Shown: positions 7,498-16,141 of the stretch, in pieces
Layout of the letters: each line of letters starts with the position of its first letter
Numbering within the stretch: position 1 is the first letter of the stretch
DNA from: Bryobacteraceae bacterium
GTDB lineage: Bacteria > Acidobacteriota > Terriglobia > Bryobacterales > Bryobacteraceae
NCBI GenBank assembly: GCA_029975915.1
Contig: JARKOC010000352.1
Location: 124,001 to 188,000, forward strand
Direction of reading: 5' to 3'
DNA length: 64,000 nucleotides
Translations under genes and position numbers: made by a program
The notes under the pieces: generated by a model
The model's input: the letters and a program-made list of their open reading frames with translations, nothing else
Databases searched by the model: none
Told to the model about the DNA's origin: nothing

Positions 7498-8076
7498 TCA
7501 ACGGGATGGGGCGTGCGTTTTCGCGCCCTGGTCCAGTCCTTTCCGGTCCAGCCAGGAGAAGAGCAGGCCCGCCCCTATTGCCAGAAGGACGAAAAAGACC
7601 CACCACGGAGCGCCAATCGACTCAGGGAGCGTGATCTTGCCCTTATCCGGCAACCTCAGCACATTCGTCTTCAGCCACGGGAACAGCTCGGCGTAAACCA
7701 TTGATCCCGCGATCATGCCCAGCACGCCCATCAGTGCGTCTTTGCGTCCCTCGGCGCACGCTGCAACTGCCGTCCCGGGGCAAAAACCGAGCACAGTCAT
7801 GGCAACTCCGAACACCAGCGCTCCGACGATCACGCCACCCATCAGCATCGGCTTGATTGTGAATTGGACCCACCCCAAGGCGTGCATGGCATATGCGCCC
7901 GCGCCGCCGACGATGATGGCCGTCATCATCATCTTCATCATCGTGAAGTCGCGCAGCAGGAACTGGCCGGTGATAACAGCAAACTTGGACACCCCCCCTT
8001 TGTGCAGGAAGAACCCGAACAGGATCCCGGTGATCAAGCCGAGCAGGAGCCGTTCCGGAGCTTCGATCCCGATCAT
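7498..8076 (-). CDS. YeeE/YedE-type membrane protein, C-terminal half
   Basis: A 192-residue protein with about 4-5 membrane segments. The ATG at 8076 overlaps the upstream stop (ATGA), so the two genes are translationally coupled; the 102 codons open upstream are shadow. The family motif GFCPGTAVAAC holds Cys99 and Cys107. In characterised YeeE/TsuA transporters such conserved Cys carry thiosulfate through the membrane. This gene and the next one are half-size proteins that together equal one full YeeE. The substrate is probably a sulfur species, but no sulfur gene is adjacent to confirm it. Confidence 0.85.
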   Translation of the reverse strand: MIGIEAPERLLLGLITGILFGFFLHKGGVSKFAVITGQFLLRDFTMMKMMMTAIIVGGAGAYAMHALGWVQFTIKPMLMGGVIVGALVFGVAMTVLGFCPGTAVAACAEGRKDALMGVLGMIAGSMVYAELFPWLKTNVLRLPDKGKITLPESIGAPWWVFFVLLAIGAGLLFSWLDRKGLDQGAKTHAPSR

Positions 8077-8612
8077 GACTTGCCTCCCCGGTACAGCAGC
8101 CGTGCTGTCACAACGCCCGAAGTGAAGATGCAGGCGAAGAAGACCCACCCCGAGACCGCCAGTTGCATCGAGCCGCTCAATCCGTGGCCCGAAGTGCAAC
8201 CGCCAGCCAGCCGCGCTCCAAAGATCAGCAGCATGCCTCCGATAAACGCAGCGGCCCAACGCTTGCCGCGCGACGCGCCGAACCGGGACGCCCACAATGG
8301 CGGCACTTCCTCGCCTTTCGGTTCCTTTGACAGCCTGGAACTCAACCAGGCGCCGGCCAGGATGCCGATGACGATCATCCACTCCCAGTCCAGCTTCACT
8401 TTTGTCGCCGTGTAATAAGCGTTGTCGCGGACGTGATCGGGCGCCGCCACCGCTTCAATCATCCCGGCCGCGCGCACGAACGTGCTCGACACGCCCAGCG
8501 GTTGGCCCGCCGTGAGAAATGCAAGCCAGGACAGGACGCCAAGCAGCGCGCCGGCCAGATAGGGAGACCATCTCTGTTTGCTCAGTAGACTCATGTGAAT
8601 TCTCTCGCTCAT
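8073..8612 (-). CDS. YeeE/YedE-type membrane protein, N-terminal half
   Basis: Up to 179 residues. An ATG at 8594 (residue 7, preceded by GAGAG) is an equally good start. About 4 membrane segments are visible. The family motif GARLAGGCTSGHGLSGS places the functional Cys at 139. A hydrophilic loop (residues about 92-118) separates the helices. It forms an operon with the following half gene and presumably a heterodimer in the inner membrane. Known two-gene YedE-like modules behave this way. Confidence 0.87.
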   Translation of the reverse strand: MSERIHMSLLSKQRWSPYLAGALLGVLSWLAFLTAGQPLGVSSTFVRAAGMIEAVAAPDHVRDNAYYTATKVKLDWEWMIVIGILAGAWLSSRLSKEPKGEEVPPLWASRFGASRGKRWAAAFIGGMLLIFGARLAGGCTSGHGLSGSMQLAVSGWVFFACIFTSGVVTARLLYRGGKS

Positions 8613-8680
8613 GCGCCGGAGACCCGGCGCTCATGGCAACAAACTTCCAGCCTAACCCAGACGCAGCCGGCCGAGCTATT

Positions 8681-9433
8681 TCACTTCTTCTTGCCCGGCT
8701 TGCCGTTCAGCGGATCGGCCGGCTTGTGGTTCAACGCCTTGGACAGCACTTCGACGGCCTGCGTCAGCACCTTCACCCGCGCCCAGTTCTTGTCGTTGCC
8801 CTCGATGAGCGTCCATGGCGCGGTGCGCGTGGATGTCTTGAGCAGCATCTCCTCGACTGCCTCTTCGTACTGAGGCCACTTGTCGCGGTTCCGCCAGTCT
8901 TCGTCGGTCAGCTTCCAGGCCTTGTAGCCGATGCGCTGGCGCTCCTCGAAGCGGCGCAACTGTTCCTCGCGCGAGATGTGAATCCAGAATTTCAGCAGGA
9001 TCCCGCCGAAGTCGCCGATCTGGCGCTCAAACGAATTGATCTCCCTGTAGGCGCGCTTCCACTCGTCGTCAGTGGCAAAACCTTCGACGCGCTCCACCAG
9101 CACGCGGCCATACCACGAACGGTCGAAGATCCCGATCTGTCCCCGCTCGGGCAGCCGCCGCCAGAACCTGTACAGGTAGTGTTTCGTTTTGTCCTCGCCC
9201 TGGGGCGCGCTGATGGGGAACACGGCGTAACCGCGCGGGTCGATTCGCTCGGTCAGCCGCTTGATCGCCCCGCCCTTGCCGGCAGCATCCCAGCCTTCGA
9301 ACACGATGACGACAGGCCGCTTTTTCTGGTAAGTCTGCCAGCCGAGTTCGCGCAGTTGAATCTGGCGCCGCCGCAACTGGATTTCGTACTCCTCCTGGCC
9401 CAATTTCCGCGAGAGATCCAGTGTTTCAAGCAT
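8681..9433 (-). CDS. ppk2: Polyphosphate kinase 2 family enzyme (canonical copy)
   Basis: A 250-residue PPK2 domain. Walker A is GWDAAGKGG (47-55), the Walker B region is IGIFDRSWYGRVLVERVEG with DRSW at 104-107, and a lid region with Arg/Lys pairs lies around 155-185. PPK2 enzymes move phosphate between polyphosphate and nucleotides (ADP/GDP or AMP depending on class); the class cannot be set from motifs alone. Its ATG overlaps the stop of the upstream PPK2-like gene by 8 nt, so the two are translationally coupled. The C terminus ends in a short Lys-rich tail. Confidence 0.93.
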   Translation of the reverse strand: MLETLDLSRKLGQEEYEIQLRRRQIQLRELGWQTYQKKRPVVIVFEGWDAAGKGGAIKRLTERIDPRGYAVFPISAPQGEDKTKHYLYRFWRRLPERGQIGIFDRSWYGRVLVERVEGFATDDEWKRAYREINSFERQIGDFGGILLKFWIHISREEQLRRFEERQRIGYKAWKLTDEDWRNRDKWPQYEEAVEEMLLKTSTRTAPWTLIEGNDKNWARVKVLTQAVEVLSKALNHKPADPLNGKPGKKK

Positions 9434-10412
9434 TGGCCTTGCCTCCCTTCTTGCCGGACTTCTTTGCGGGAACCTTCTTCACCGCCTTCGCCGAAGGCTT
9501 GGCGGCCTTGGACTGCCGCGCTTTCTTCTGTGTGTTTCCGGCGTTCCCCGACTTTGATTTCCTATGCTTGGCTTGCTTTTTCCGCTGCTCCGCCTTTTCC
9601 GGCTTCTCTGGCCTGCCAACTTCTGCCAGGGCAGGCGCAGCCTCTGCCTTGCGCGCCGGAGGGACCCTCCGTGCGCGCGGCTCCACGAAGACGGGGGGCG
9701 CCTTGTCGCCGAGGGCGGCCTCCAACGCGCTGATCGCCGTGTCAAACACTTTTTTGCGTGCGTACCATTTCGATGTTGCTTCGATGATCGTCCATGGCGC
9801 GAATCCGCTTTCGGTCATCTCCAGCATCTGTTCGGCGGCTTCGAGGTAGTCCTCATATTGTTCGTGCCGCTTCCAGTCGCGAGCTGTGATTTGCCAGGCT
9901 TCGAGAGGGTCTTTTTCGATGGCTCTGAATCGCCTTCTCTGTTCGTCCTTGCTGATGTGGAACCAGAACTTGACGAACACGCAGCCATCGGCGGCCAGCA
10001 TCCGTTCGAACTCGACGATGTCAGTGAACGCCTTCCGGCACTCGGCCGCCGACACGGTCTTGTCGATCCGTTCGTCGAGCACGTGGAAGTACCATGAGTG
10101 GTCCATAATGACCATTTCGCCCTTGTTGGGTGAGCGGAGCCAGAAACGGCGCAGCCAGGGATAACAGGTCTCGTGAGTTCTTGGTTCAGTGATCGTGTAG
10201 AGTTTGAAGCCGCGCGGGTCGAGCCGTTGCGTCAGCGCTGAGATGCTGCCTCCCTTGCCGGCGGCTTCCCATCCCTCGAAGATCAGAGCCGAGGGAATCC
10301 CATTGTCCCAGCAGGCCTTTTCGAGGTCATACAGCCTCCGCTGCAACGCGGGCAGCGCCCGCCGGTATTCCTCCTTCGAAAGCTTTCGCTGGAGATTGAC
10401 GTTTTCGAGCAT
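9426..10412 (-). CDS. PPK2-like protein with altered motifs and long Lys/Ala tail
   Basis: A 328-residue protein from the ATG at 10412, with GGGAGGAG just upstream; a longer open frame upstream is not credible. Residues 1-235 align with the downstream PPK2 without gaps through both Walker motifs, but Walker A is GWEAAGKGG (Asp to Glu at 49) and the second motif is DHSW in place of DRSW (104-107). Residues 241-328 are a low-complexity basic tail rich in Lys, Ala and Pro. In fused two-domain class II PPK2 proteins the N-terminal domain is degenerate. This pair looks like the split form, with this gene as the non-canonical half. Activity is uncertain. Confidence 0.88.
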   Translation of the reverse strand: MLENVNLQRKLSKEEYRRALPALQRRLYDLEKACWDNGIPSALIFEGWEAAGKGGSISALTQRLDPRGFKLYTITEPRTHETCYPWLRRFWLRSPNKGEMVIMDHSWYFHVLDERIDKTVSAAECRKAFTDIVEFERMLAADGCVFVKFWFHISKDEQRRRFRAIEKDPLEAWQITARDWKRHEQYEDYLEAAEQMLEMTESGFAPWTIIEATSKWYARKKVFDTAISALEAALGDKAPPVFVEPRARRVPPARKAEAAPALAEVGRPEKPEKAEQRKKQAKHRKSKSGNAGNTQKKARQSKAAKPSAKAVKKVPAKKSGKKGGKANA

Positions 10413-10509
10413 GATCTCCTCCCTGCAATCCGAAGCGGATTCGATTGTAACTCCACCGCTGCCTGGACGCACCCCGGCCATCGCGCCGAAGCGCCGTATA
10501 CTGGGCCAA

Positions 10510-10866
10510 ATGAACGCCCTGAACGCTGATTGGGTCCGTTCCGTCTGCCTGGCCATGCCGCACACGACCGAGACGGTCCAGTGGGGCGACGATCTGGTTT
10601 TCAAGGTGTGCGGCAAGATGTTCGCCGTGGCGCCGCTGGAACCGGCGAAGGTCTGCCTGTCGTTCAAATGCGCCAAGGAAGGCTTTGACGAACTCGTCGA
10701 AAGGCCCGGCATCATCCCGGCGCCGTATCTTGCCCGCGCCCACTGGGTGTCGCTTGAAGACGCCTCGGCGATGCCAAGAGCCGAAGTGAAACGGAGGCTG
10801 GAAGAAGCCTACGCAATTGCCATGGCCAGCCTGCCGAAGAAGGTCCGCGCGGATTTAGGCGTCTGA
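10510..10866 (+). CDS. MmcQ/YjbR family protein
   Basis: 118 residues from the ATG at 10510; a longer in-frame opening upstream overlaps the PPK2-like gene and is rejected. The order WVRSVCLAMPHTTETVQWGD, then FKVCGKMFAV, then SFKC and HWVSLED is typical of the MmcQ/YjbR (DUF419) double-wing fold, a small cytosolic protein thought to bind DNA or partners and lacking a defined reaction. The gene is divergent from the PPK2 operon, with about 97 bp between the starts. Confidence 0.88.
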   Translation: MNALNADWVRSVCLAMPHTTETVQWGDDLVFKVCGKMFAVAPLEPAKVCLSFKCAKEGFDELVERPGIIPAPYLARAHWVSLEDASAMPRAEVKRRLEEAYAIAMASLPKKVRADLGV

Positions 10867-10867
10867 T

Positions 10868-11302
10868 CTACTTCGGAATCTCCGGGACCTTCGTCGTTTG
10901 GTGATACGCCAGACGCCAACCGCCGGGCGACCTCACCCATATGTGGGCCACCACCAGTTTGTCGTCGAAATCCCCTGCCGCATTGATGCCGCGCATCCGC
11001 GCCCAGTATTGCGCCACGGCGACCGAGCCTTCGGCGCGGATCTTCATCTTGAACTGGTCGACGCCCTTGTAGACCTGCTTGCCGGAGGTCACTTTAGCGA
11101 TGTACTGGGCCTTGGTGTCCACGACGCCGCCCGAGTGGACGTAGATCAGGTCATCTGCCAGGACGCGGCCGAGCGCGGCGGAATCCTTGGCTTTGATGGC
11201 AGCGATCCAATCGTTTTCGGCAGCCTGGATCTGTCCGGAGAGGTCTTGGGCAAACGAGGCAGCGGCATAAAGCAGGGCGAAAGCAAGCAATCGGCGGATC
11301 AT
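10868..11302 (-). CDS. Secreted NTF2-like (DUF4440-type) protein
   Basis: About 144 residues from the ATG at 11302, which places a signal peptide (MIRRLLAFALLYAAASFAQ) at the N terminus; a GTG 24 nt upstream is less likely. The body (AENDWIAAIKAKDSAALGRV, LADDLIYVHSGG, then WRLAYHQTTKVP) is the SnoaL/DUF4440 cone fold, a small ligand-binding or catalytic scaffold. It ends 1 bp from the convergent YjbR-like gene. Ligand unknown. Confidence 0.85.
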   Translation of the reverse strand: MIRRLLAFALLYAAASFAQDLSGQIQAAENDWIAAIKAKDSAALGRVLADDLIYVHSGGVVDTKAQYIAKVTSGKQVYKGVDQFKMKIRAEGSVAVAQYWARMRGINAAGDFDDKLVVAHIWVRSPGGWRLAYHQTTKVPEIPK

Positions 11303-11361
11303 TGCTATGCAGCATACAGCAATCACGTGCCAGCGGGTGCACTCGGCTGTACATTGGAGAA

Positions 11362-12750
11362 ATGACTCCGATGTCCCGCCGCCGCTTTCTCGCCGCCACC
11401 GCCACGCCGCTGTTCGCCGCTCCCAACTACGTTTCTCAGCGGCCTGAACCGTCCAAGCGGCGATTTACCAGCGAAGCAGTCGAAGCGACTATCGCTGAAG
11501 TGAAGCGGACGATTGCCGATCCCGAGTTGGCGTGGATGTTCGAGAACTGCTTCCCGAACACGCTTGACACCACGGTGGATCACGGCGAACTGGATGGCCT
11601 GCCGGACACATTTGTCATCACCGGCGACATCGACGCCATGTGGCTGCGCGACTCGACCGCCCAGGTCTGGCCCTACCTGCCGCTGGCCAAACACGATGAG
11701 AAACTGCAAAGGCTGCTGGCTGGGGTCGTCCACCGTCAAACGCGCTGTATATTGATCGACCCGTATGCCAATGCGTTCAACAAGGGTCCGGCGCCGAGCC
11801 CGTGGTCAAAGGACCTGACGGCAATGAAACCCGAACTGCACGAGCGCAAGTGGGAGATCGATTCGCTTTGCTATGCCGTCCGGCTGGCGCACGGGTATTG
11901 GAAAGCGACCGGCGACCGTTCAATCTTCACGCCGGCCTGGAAGCAATCCGCAGCCCTTATTGTGCGCACGTTTAAGGAGCAGCAGAGGTTGGATGGCCCA
12001 GGTCCTTACAAATTCCAGCGCAGTTCCCCGGTTTCGACAGATTCGCTGCCCAATGGCGGCTATGGCAATCCGGCCAGGCCCAACGGGCTGATCCGCTCCG
12101 GATTCCGGCCGTCGGACGACGCCTGCGTCTTCCCCTACCTGATTCCGTCAAACTTTTTCGCCGTGACGAGCCTCGGCCAATTGGCCGGGATTCATGCGGC
12201 GCTGGGTGATGCACAGGCGGCCGTTGAATGCAGTCAACTGGCCTCGGCCGTCAGCAAGGCGCTGTCAGAGAACGCGACCGTGGCGCATCCCAAGCATGGC
12301 CGCATCTACGCCTATGAGGTGGACGGCTACGGCAGCGTCTTCCTGAGCGATGACTGCGGCGTGCCGGGCCTTCTTTCCTTGCCCTACCTGGGCTGCGTCC
12401 CGGCGAGCGATCCTGTCTACCGCAATACGCGCGCCTTCTGCCTGAGCGATTCCAACCAGTTTTACTTCAGCGGCAAGGCCGGCGCCGGGTTGGGCGGCCC
12501 GCATTCGGGCCTGGACATGATCTGGCCGATGGGCATCATCGCGCGGGCTCTGACCAGCAGCGACGAGGCCGAGATCGCGGCCTGCCTGAAGCTGCTCAAG
12601 TCCACCCACGCCGGCACGGGCTTCATGCACGAGTCCTTCCACAAGGACGATCCTACGAAGTTCACCCGCAAGTGGTTCGCCTGGGCCAATACGCTGTTTG
12701 GCGAGTTGATCCTCACGGTTCGGGAGCGCCATCCAAAGCTGCTCGCCTGA
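11362..12750 (+). CDS. GH125 exo-alpha-1,6-mannosidase-like glycoside hydrolase
   Basis: About 462 residues from the ATG at 11362 (MTPMSRRRFLAAT), or from 11371. The twin Arg in SRRRFLAA suggests Tat export. The conserved blocks TFVITGDIDAMWLRDSTAQV, DPYANAFN, ERKWEIDSLCY and SGFRPSDDACVFPYLIPSN, and the closing HESFHKDDPTKFTRKWFAWAN, are characteristic of GH125, inverting metal-independent mannosidases acting on alpha-1,6-mannose of fungal or bacterial mannans. The Asp of GDID and the Glu of ERKWEID are candidate catalytic or binding residues. It is full length for the family. Confidence 0.92.
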   Translation: MTPMSRRRFLAATATPLFAAPNYVSQRPEPSKRRFTSEAVEATIAEVKRTIADPELAWMFENCFPNTLDTTVDHGELDGLPDTFVITGDIDAMWLRDSTAQVWPYLPLAKHDEKLQRLLAGVVHRQTRCILIDPYANAFNKGPAPSPWSKDLTAMKPELHERKWEIDSLCYAVRLAHGYWKATGDRSIFTPAWKQSAALIVRTFKEQQRLDGPGPYKFQRSSPVSTDSLPNGGYGNPARPNGLIRSGFRPSDDACVFPYLIPSNFFAVTSLGQLAGIHAALGDAQAAVECSQLASAVSKALSENATVAHPKHGRIYAYEVDGYGSVFLSDDCGVPGLLSLPYLGCVPASDPVYRNTRAFCLSDSNQFYFSGKAGAGLGGPHSGLDMIWPMGIIARALTSSDEAEIAACLKLLKSTHAGTGFMHESFHKDDPTKFTRKWFAWANTLFGELILTVRERHPKLLA

Positions 12751-12767
12751 GAGCGCCGGGTCATGTG

Positions 12768-14204
12768 TCAGTAAGCCGGCCCCAGCCTGAACAGCGCCTG
12801 GAACAGATCAATGCCATCCCACAGGTTCTTCAGGCGCAGGTTTTCATTGGCGGCGTGCTGGTTGTTGTCGTGATTGACGATGGGCACGCCGATCATGGGA
12901 ACCTTCACGACATCCTCGATGATGGCAAGCGGGACTGAGCCGCCAAGGGTCGGCAAGAGGACCACATCGGGGTAGAGTCCGCGCACGGCGGCGATGACCT
13001 CACGCGACGCCGGCAGGTCCATTGATGTGCGAACCGCCCTGTAGCCGTGGTCGCCGGCAGCAATCGTGGCAATGCGTGGGTGTTTGATCCGCTCTTCGGG
13101 CGACGGCGCGTGATCGAGGACCGTGTAGCCGCGCGCGGCGACGTGCCTGCGCAGCAGATCGGCCATGCGGGCCGGATCGTTGCCCTTCACCAAACGAATA
13201 TCGATAGATGCGGTGGCGCTGGCTGGGACGACGTTGCGAGACTCCCCGCCGGTTCCCGCCGACTGGAGTCCCCGGATGTTGAGCGATGGGCGGTTGATCA
13301 CGTCCAGCACGCCGGGAGCCTCGACACGAGCCAGTTGAAGCTCCTTCATGAGCATGGCGTCGATATCAGGCGCCGCGGCGAGGGCCTTCTTTTCGGTCTC
13401 AGAGAGCGGTTCTATGCCGTCATAGAAACCGGAGATGAGGACCTGGCCGTTCTCATCGCGCATGGAGGCGATCAGGTGCGAGAGCATGACGGCTGGATTG
13501 GGCGACCAGTTACCGTAGTGGCCGGAATGCAACTCTCGCGCCGCGCCGTAGACGGTGAGATTCAGGCCGGTGACGCCGCGCGCGCCGAAGTAAAGTTGCT
13601 GGCGGCGGGTTTGGTGGACAGGACCGTCGCAGATGAGCCAGTAGTCGGCCTGAATCAGCGACTTGTTCGCGGCGAGGATCTGGCCCAGGTGCGCCGAACC
13701 GGCCTCCTCCTCACCCTCAAAGACGAATTTCAAGTTAATGGTGGGCGCGACGCGGAGAGACTTCAGCCGGTCAAGAGCGGCCAGCATGGCGATGATTGGA
13801 GCCTTGTCGTCAGCGGCGGCACGGGCATAGAGGCGCGTTTCGGGATCGTTCGGATCGCCGCCGCGGAATGATGGTTCCCAGGGCGGGCTGAGCTTCCACT
13901 GCTTGGCATCGGCGGGCTGGCCGTCGTAGTGCGCGTAGAAGACGACGGTCCGTTTGGCGCCGGGCGCGAGCAGTTCGCCGTAGACCACCGGCGGCGCGCC
14001 CGCGGCTTCGAGCAGGCGGGATTTGACCCCGCGGCGCTCCATCGCCTGCCGGATCCACTCTGCGTTGCGGCGAATGTTGGCGGTATCCGAGGCGACATTC
14101 GAAATGGAAAGCAGTCCTTGGAATTCCGCGAGAATCGCCCCGCGGTCCTGGGCGGCAACGGCCGGGACGACAAGCATCAGGAGGAAGGCGAACCGGTAAG
14201 TCAT
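12768..14204 (-). CDS. Secreted M20-family metallopeptidase (dipeptidase-like)
   Basis: 478 residues. The signal peptide is residues 1-18. The M20 metal and catalytic motifs appear in order: YAHYDGQP (metal His and Asp), ARAAADDKAP (bridging Asp), EGEEEAGS (catalytic Glu and metal Glu), GGSVPL and the C-terminal NHDNNQHAANENL (metal His). The AAADDK form resembles the carnosinase/CPG2-like branch, which hydrolyses dipeptides or amide bonds with two zinc ions. It probably acts in the periplasm. It begins 51 bp downstream of the ruvX-mltG operon on the same strand and may be co-transcribed. Confidence 0.92.
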   Translation of the reverse strand: MTYRFAFLLMLVVPAVAAQDRGAILAEFQGLLSISNVASDTANIRRNAEWIRQAMERRGVKSRLLEAAGAPPVVYGELLAPGAKRTVVFYAHYDGQPADAKQWKLSPPWEPSFRGGDPNDPETRLYARAAADDKAPIIAMLAALDRLKSLRVAPTINLKFVFEGEEEAGSAHLGQILAANKSLIQADYWLICDGPVHQTRRQQLYFGARGVTGLNLTVYGAARELHSGHYGNWSPNPAVMLSHLIASMRDENGQVLISGFYDGIEPLSETEKKALAAAPDIDAMLMKELQLARVEAPGVLDVINRPSLNIRGLQSAGTGGESRNVVPASATASIDIRLVKGNDPARMADLLRRHVAARGYTVLDHAPSPEERIKHPRIATIAAGDHGYRAVRTSMDLPASREVIAAVRGLYPDVVLLPTLGGSVPLAIIEDVVKVPMIGVPIVNHDNNQHAANENLRLKNLWDGIDLFQALFRLGPAY

Positions 14205-14255
14205 TGGTCCATTCTCTCCAATCAGGTGGCAGCCTTGAACTCAGTGTGGGACGAA

Positions 14256-14711
14256 TCAAGAACCGGGATGGCCCCTGTGGGCCTGGCCGAGGCGTACATT
14301 GAGCCACATCGGGAACAGCGGCGGATTTTCGACCCAGGTTGAGATCCACAGCAGCGCTTCACGCTTGGCTTCTCGATGCGATTCATCCAATTTGCGGTTG
14401 TCTGCCGCGAAGCGTGCGTGCGACTTCGATTCGATGACCATGGCGCGGATCGCCTGGCGACGGGCTGGCGCCGCTTGAACATAGAGATCAGCGAGGACGA
14501 GCAATGTCCTCGCAAGATCCTCGGGCGTGGATTGGTTGACGCCTTCCACCATCGGATCGAGCGGGTAGCCACTTTCGAGCAGCGCATGGCGGAGCGTATG
14601 ATCGCTCACTTCGCCCACAGCCAGGCGGATCTGGACAACGGTGTCCGGATCAACAAGCGCTGGGCGATTGGCGGCGAGCCAGTCGAGGATGGCCTGCTTA
14701 GCGCGTCGCAC
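14256..14711 (-). CDS. Hypothetical protein overlapping mltG
   Basis: 151 residues from a GTG at 14711 inside the last codons of mltG (14 nt overlap), which argues for coupled translation as the third gene of the ruvX-mltG operon. It is helical and soluble, with no signal peptide. The segments LRHALLESGYPLDPMVEGVN and RAMVIESKSHARFAADN are visible, but I recognise no family. The 51 bp to the next gene holds no clear terminator. Confidence 0.7.
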   Translation of the reverse strand: MRRAKQAILDWLAANRPALVDPDTVVQIRLAVGEVSDHTLRHALLESGYPLDPMVEGVNQSTPEDLARTLLVLADLYVQAAPARRQAIRAMVIESKSHARFAADNRKLDESHREAKREALLWISTWVENPPLFPMWLNVRLGQAHRGHPGS

Positions 14712-15651
14712 GGCGGTAGGCCGCCACTGCCTTTTCGTGGGCGGCGAAGGTTTCCGAGAACACGTGCGCGCCGCTGCCTTGCGGGTCGGCGACGAAGTAG
14801 ATTTCCTTGGTGTCGGCCGGATTCAGGGCGGCTCTCAGCGACGCCTCGCCAGGGTTCGCTATGGGACCGGGCGGCAGGCCAGGGTGTTTGTAAGTGTTGT
14901 AGCGGTTGGGGCTCTCAAGATCGGATTGATAGATCGTTCCCCGCCAGCGGCCGTCGACACGGGCGGCGTAGGCAACCGTCGGGTCGCAATCGAGCTTCAT
15001 GCCGATGCGGAGGCGGTTGGCAAATACCCCGGCGATCCGGCTGCGCTCGGAGTCAAGCACAGCCTCCTTTTCAACCAGCGAGGCGAGAATGACAGTTTCC
15101 CGGCTGGGTGCTCCGCGGGCGATGCGCCGCCAGACCTTGTCGAACTGGGCGTGCATTGTTTTGCGGATCTGTTCAACCCCGGCGTTTCGTTTGAACCGGT
15201 ATGTAGAAGGAAACAGGTAGCCTTCGTCGCCGGCGGCCTTTTCCACGAAGTCGGCGGCGGAGCCCAAGCCGTGGCGCTCTACCATTTCCGCGATATCGAA
15301 GACATCGGACCCCTCGGGCACGACGATCTCGACATAGTAGACGTCGCCACGCGCCATCCGGTTGAGCACTTCGGCGGGCGTGGCGCTGTCAATAAACCGG
15401 TATTCGCCCGCCTGCGGCCGCGCGGCCGGACGCAAGAGTCGGGCGAGCGGGAACAGACTCCAGTGGCGGATCACGCCTGAAAGGGCGAGTTTCTTGCCGA
15501 TCTCGATTGACGAAGTACCCTTCGGGATTTCTACGAAGACGGGTTCAGAGAAGCCCTTGTAGCTGAATCCGTGAATCAATGCCAAGGCCGAGGCCATTGC
15601 CACGGAAGCAACCACGAGCGTTCTTTTCATGAGGCTTCTGGATCGTCTCAT
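14698..15651 (-). CDS. mltG: Endolytic murein transglycosylase MltG
   Basis: 317 residues. It has a short cytoplasmic N terminus, one membrane helix (residues about 11-28), a LysM-like domain (about 38-110) and the YceG catalytic domain. The active-site stretch ASLVEKEA carries Glu194, matching the catalytic Glu of E. coli MltG, and is followed by SERSRIAGVFANRL and CDPTVAYA. The motif YNTY-KHPGLPPGPIANPG is also present. MltG cleaves nascent peptidoglycan and sets glycan strand length. It overlaps ruvX by 4 nt (ATGA). Confidence 0.97.
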   Translation of the reverse strand: MRRSRSLMKRTLVVASVAMASALALIHGFSYKGFSEPVFVEIPKGTSSIEIGKKLALSGVIRHWSLFPLARLLRPAARPQAGEYRFIDSATPAEVLNRMARGDVYYVEIVVPEGSDVFDIAEMVERHGLGSAADFVEKAAGDEGYLFPSTYRFKRNAGVEQIRKTMHAQFDKVWRRIARGAPSRETVILASLVEKEAVLDSERSRIAGVFANRLRIGMKLDCDPTVAYAARVDGRWRGTIYQSDLESPNRYNTYKHPGLPPGPIANPGEASLRAALNPADTKEIYFVADPQGSGAHVFSETFAAHEKAVAAYRRATR

Positions 15652-16115
15652 TCGCCATCCTTTTCAACCGCCTGCGCCGAAAGCCAGTCTTCCAGCAGGA
15701 GCGCGGCGGCGAGCCGGTCGACTGCGCCTTTTTTCTTCTCTTTTAGCAGACGATTGAGCGGCCAGCCCCGGTCGCGTAACATTTGCTCGGCTTCGACCGA
15801 GGTGAGGCGCTCGTCGTACAAGTCCACAGGGAGGCCGGACGCCTCGGCCAGGCGGGCGGCGAACCGGCGGCACTGGTCCGACATCGGGCTTTCCCGGCCG
15901 TCCATGTGGAGGGGCAGCCCGACGATGATGCGACAGACCTTGCGGTCGCGGGCGACAGAGCAAATACGCCGCAAATCCTCAGCCATGGTGCGGCGCTGGA
16001 GAGCGTCGAGCGGCTGCGCGGAAGCCCCATCTGCGCTGCTGATGGCCACTCCGATGCGGCGGGTTCCGAGGTCGATGGCCAGGACGCGGGAACCTGAATT
16101 CTGATCCTCTGCCAC
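15648..16115 (-). CDS. ruvX: Putative pre-16S rRNA nuclease / RuvX (YqgF)
   Basis: 155 residues with the RNase H-like YqgF fold. The first catalytic Asp is in VLAIDLGTRRIGVA (about 15), IIVGLPLHMDG and LPVDLYDERLTS carry further conserved residues, and the last acidic residue is in KKKGAVDRLAAALLL. The family processes the 5' end of 16S rRNA; the Holliday-junction role is an older proposal. It is first in the operon with mltG, a very common gene pair. The divergent peptidase gene starts 26 bp away, so promoters must lie in this short gap or inside coding sequence. Confidence 0.96.
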   Translation of the reverse strand: MAEDQNSGSRVLAIDLGTRRIGVAISSADGASAQPLDALQRRTMAEDLRRICSVARDRKVCRIIVGLPLHMDGRESPMSDQCRRFAARLAEASGLPVDLYDERLTSVEAEQMLRDRGWPLNRLLKEKKKGAVDRLAAALLLEDWLSAQAVEKDGE

Positions 16116-16141
16116 ATTCTGATTGTGACAGACTAAACACT

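Noticed and set aside
7398..7704. Plus-strand short frames at the end of the YeeE gene
   Set aside because: They overlap the inverted repeat and the real minus-strand gene, and have no homology-like features.
8519..9733. 404-codon plus-strand frame over the PPK2 and YeeE genes
   Set aside because: It crosses several real minus-strand genes and has no motif or start signal.
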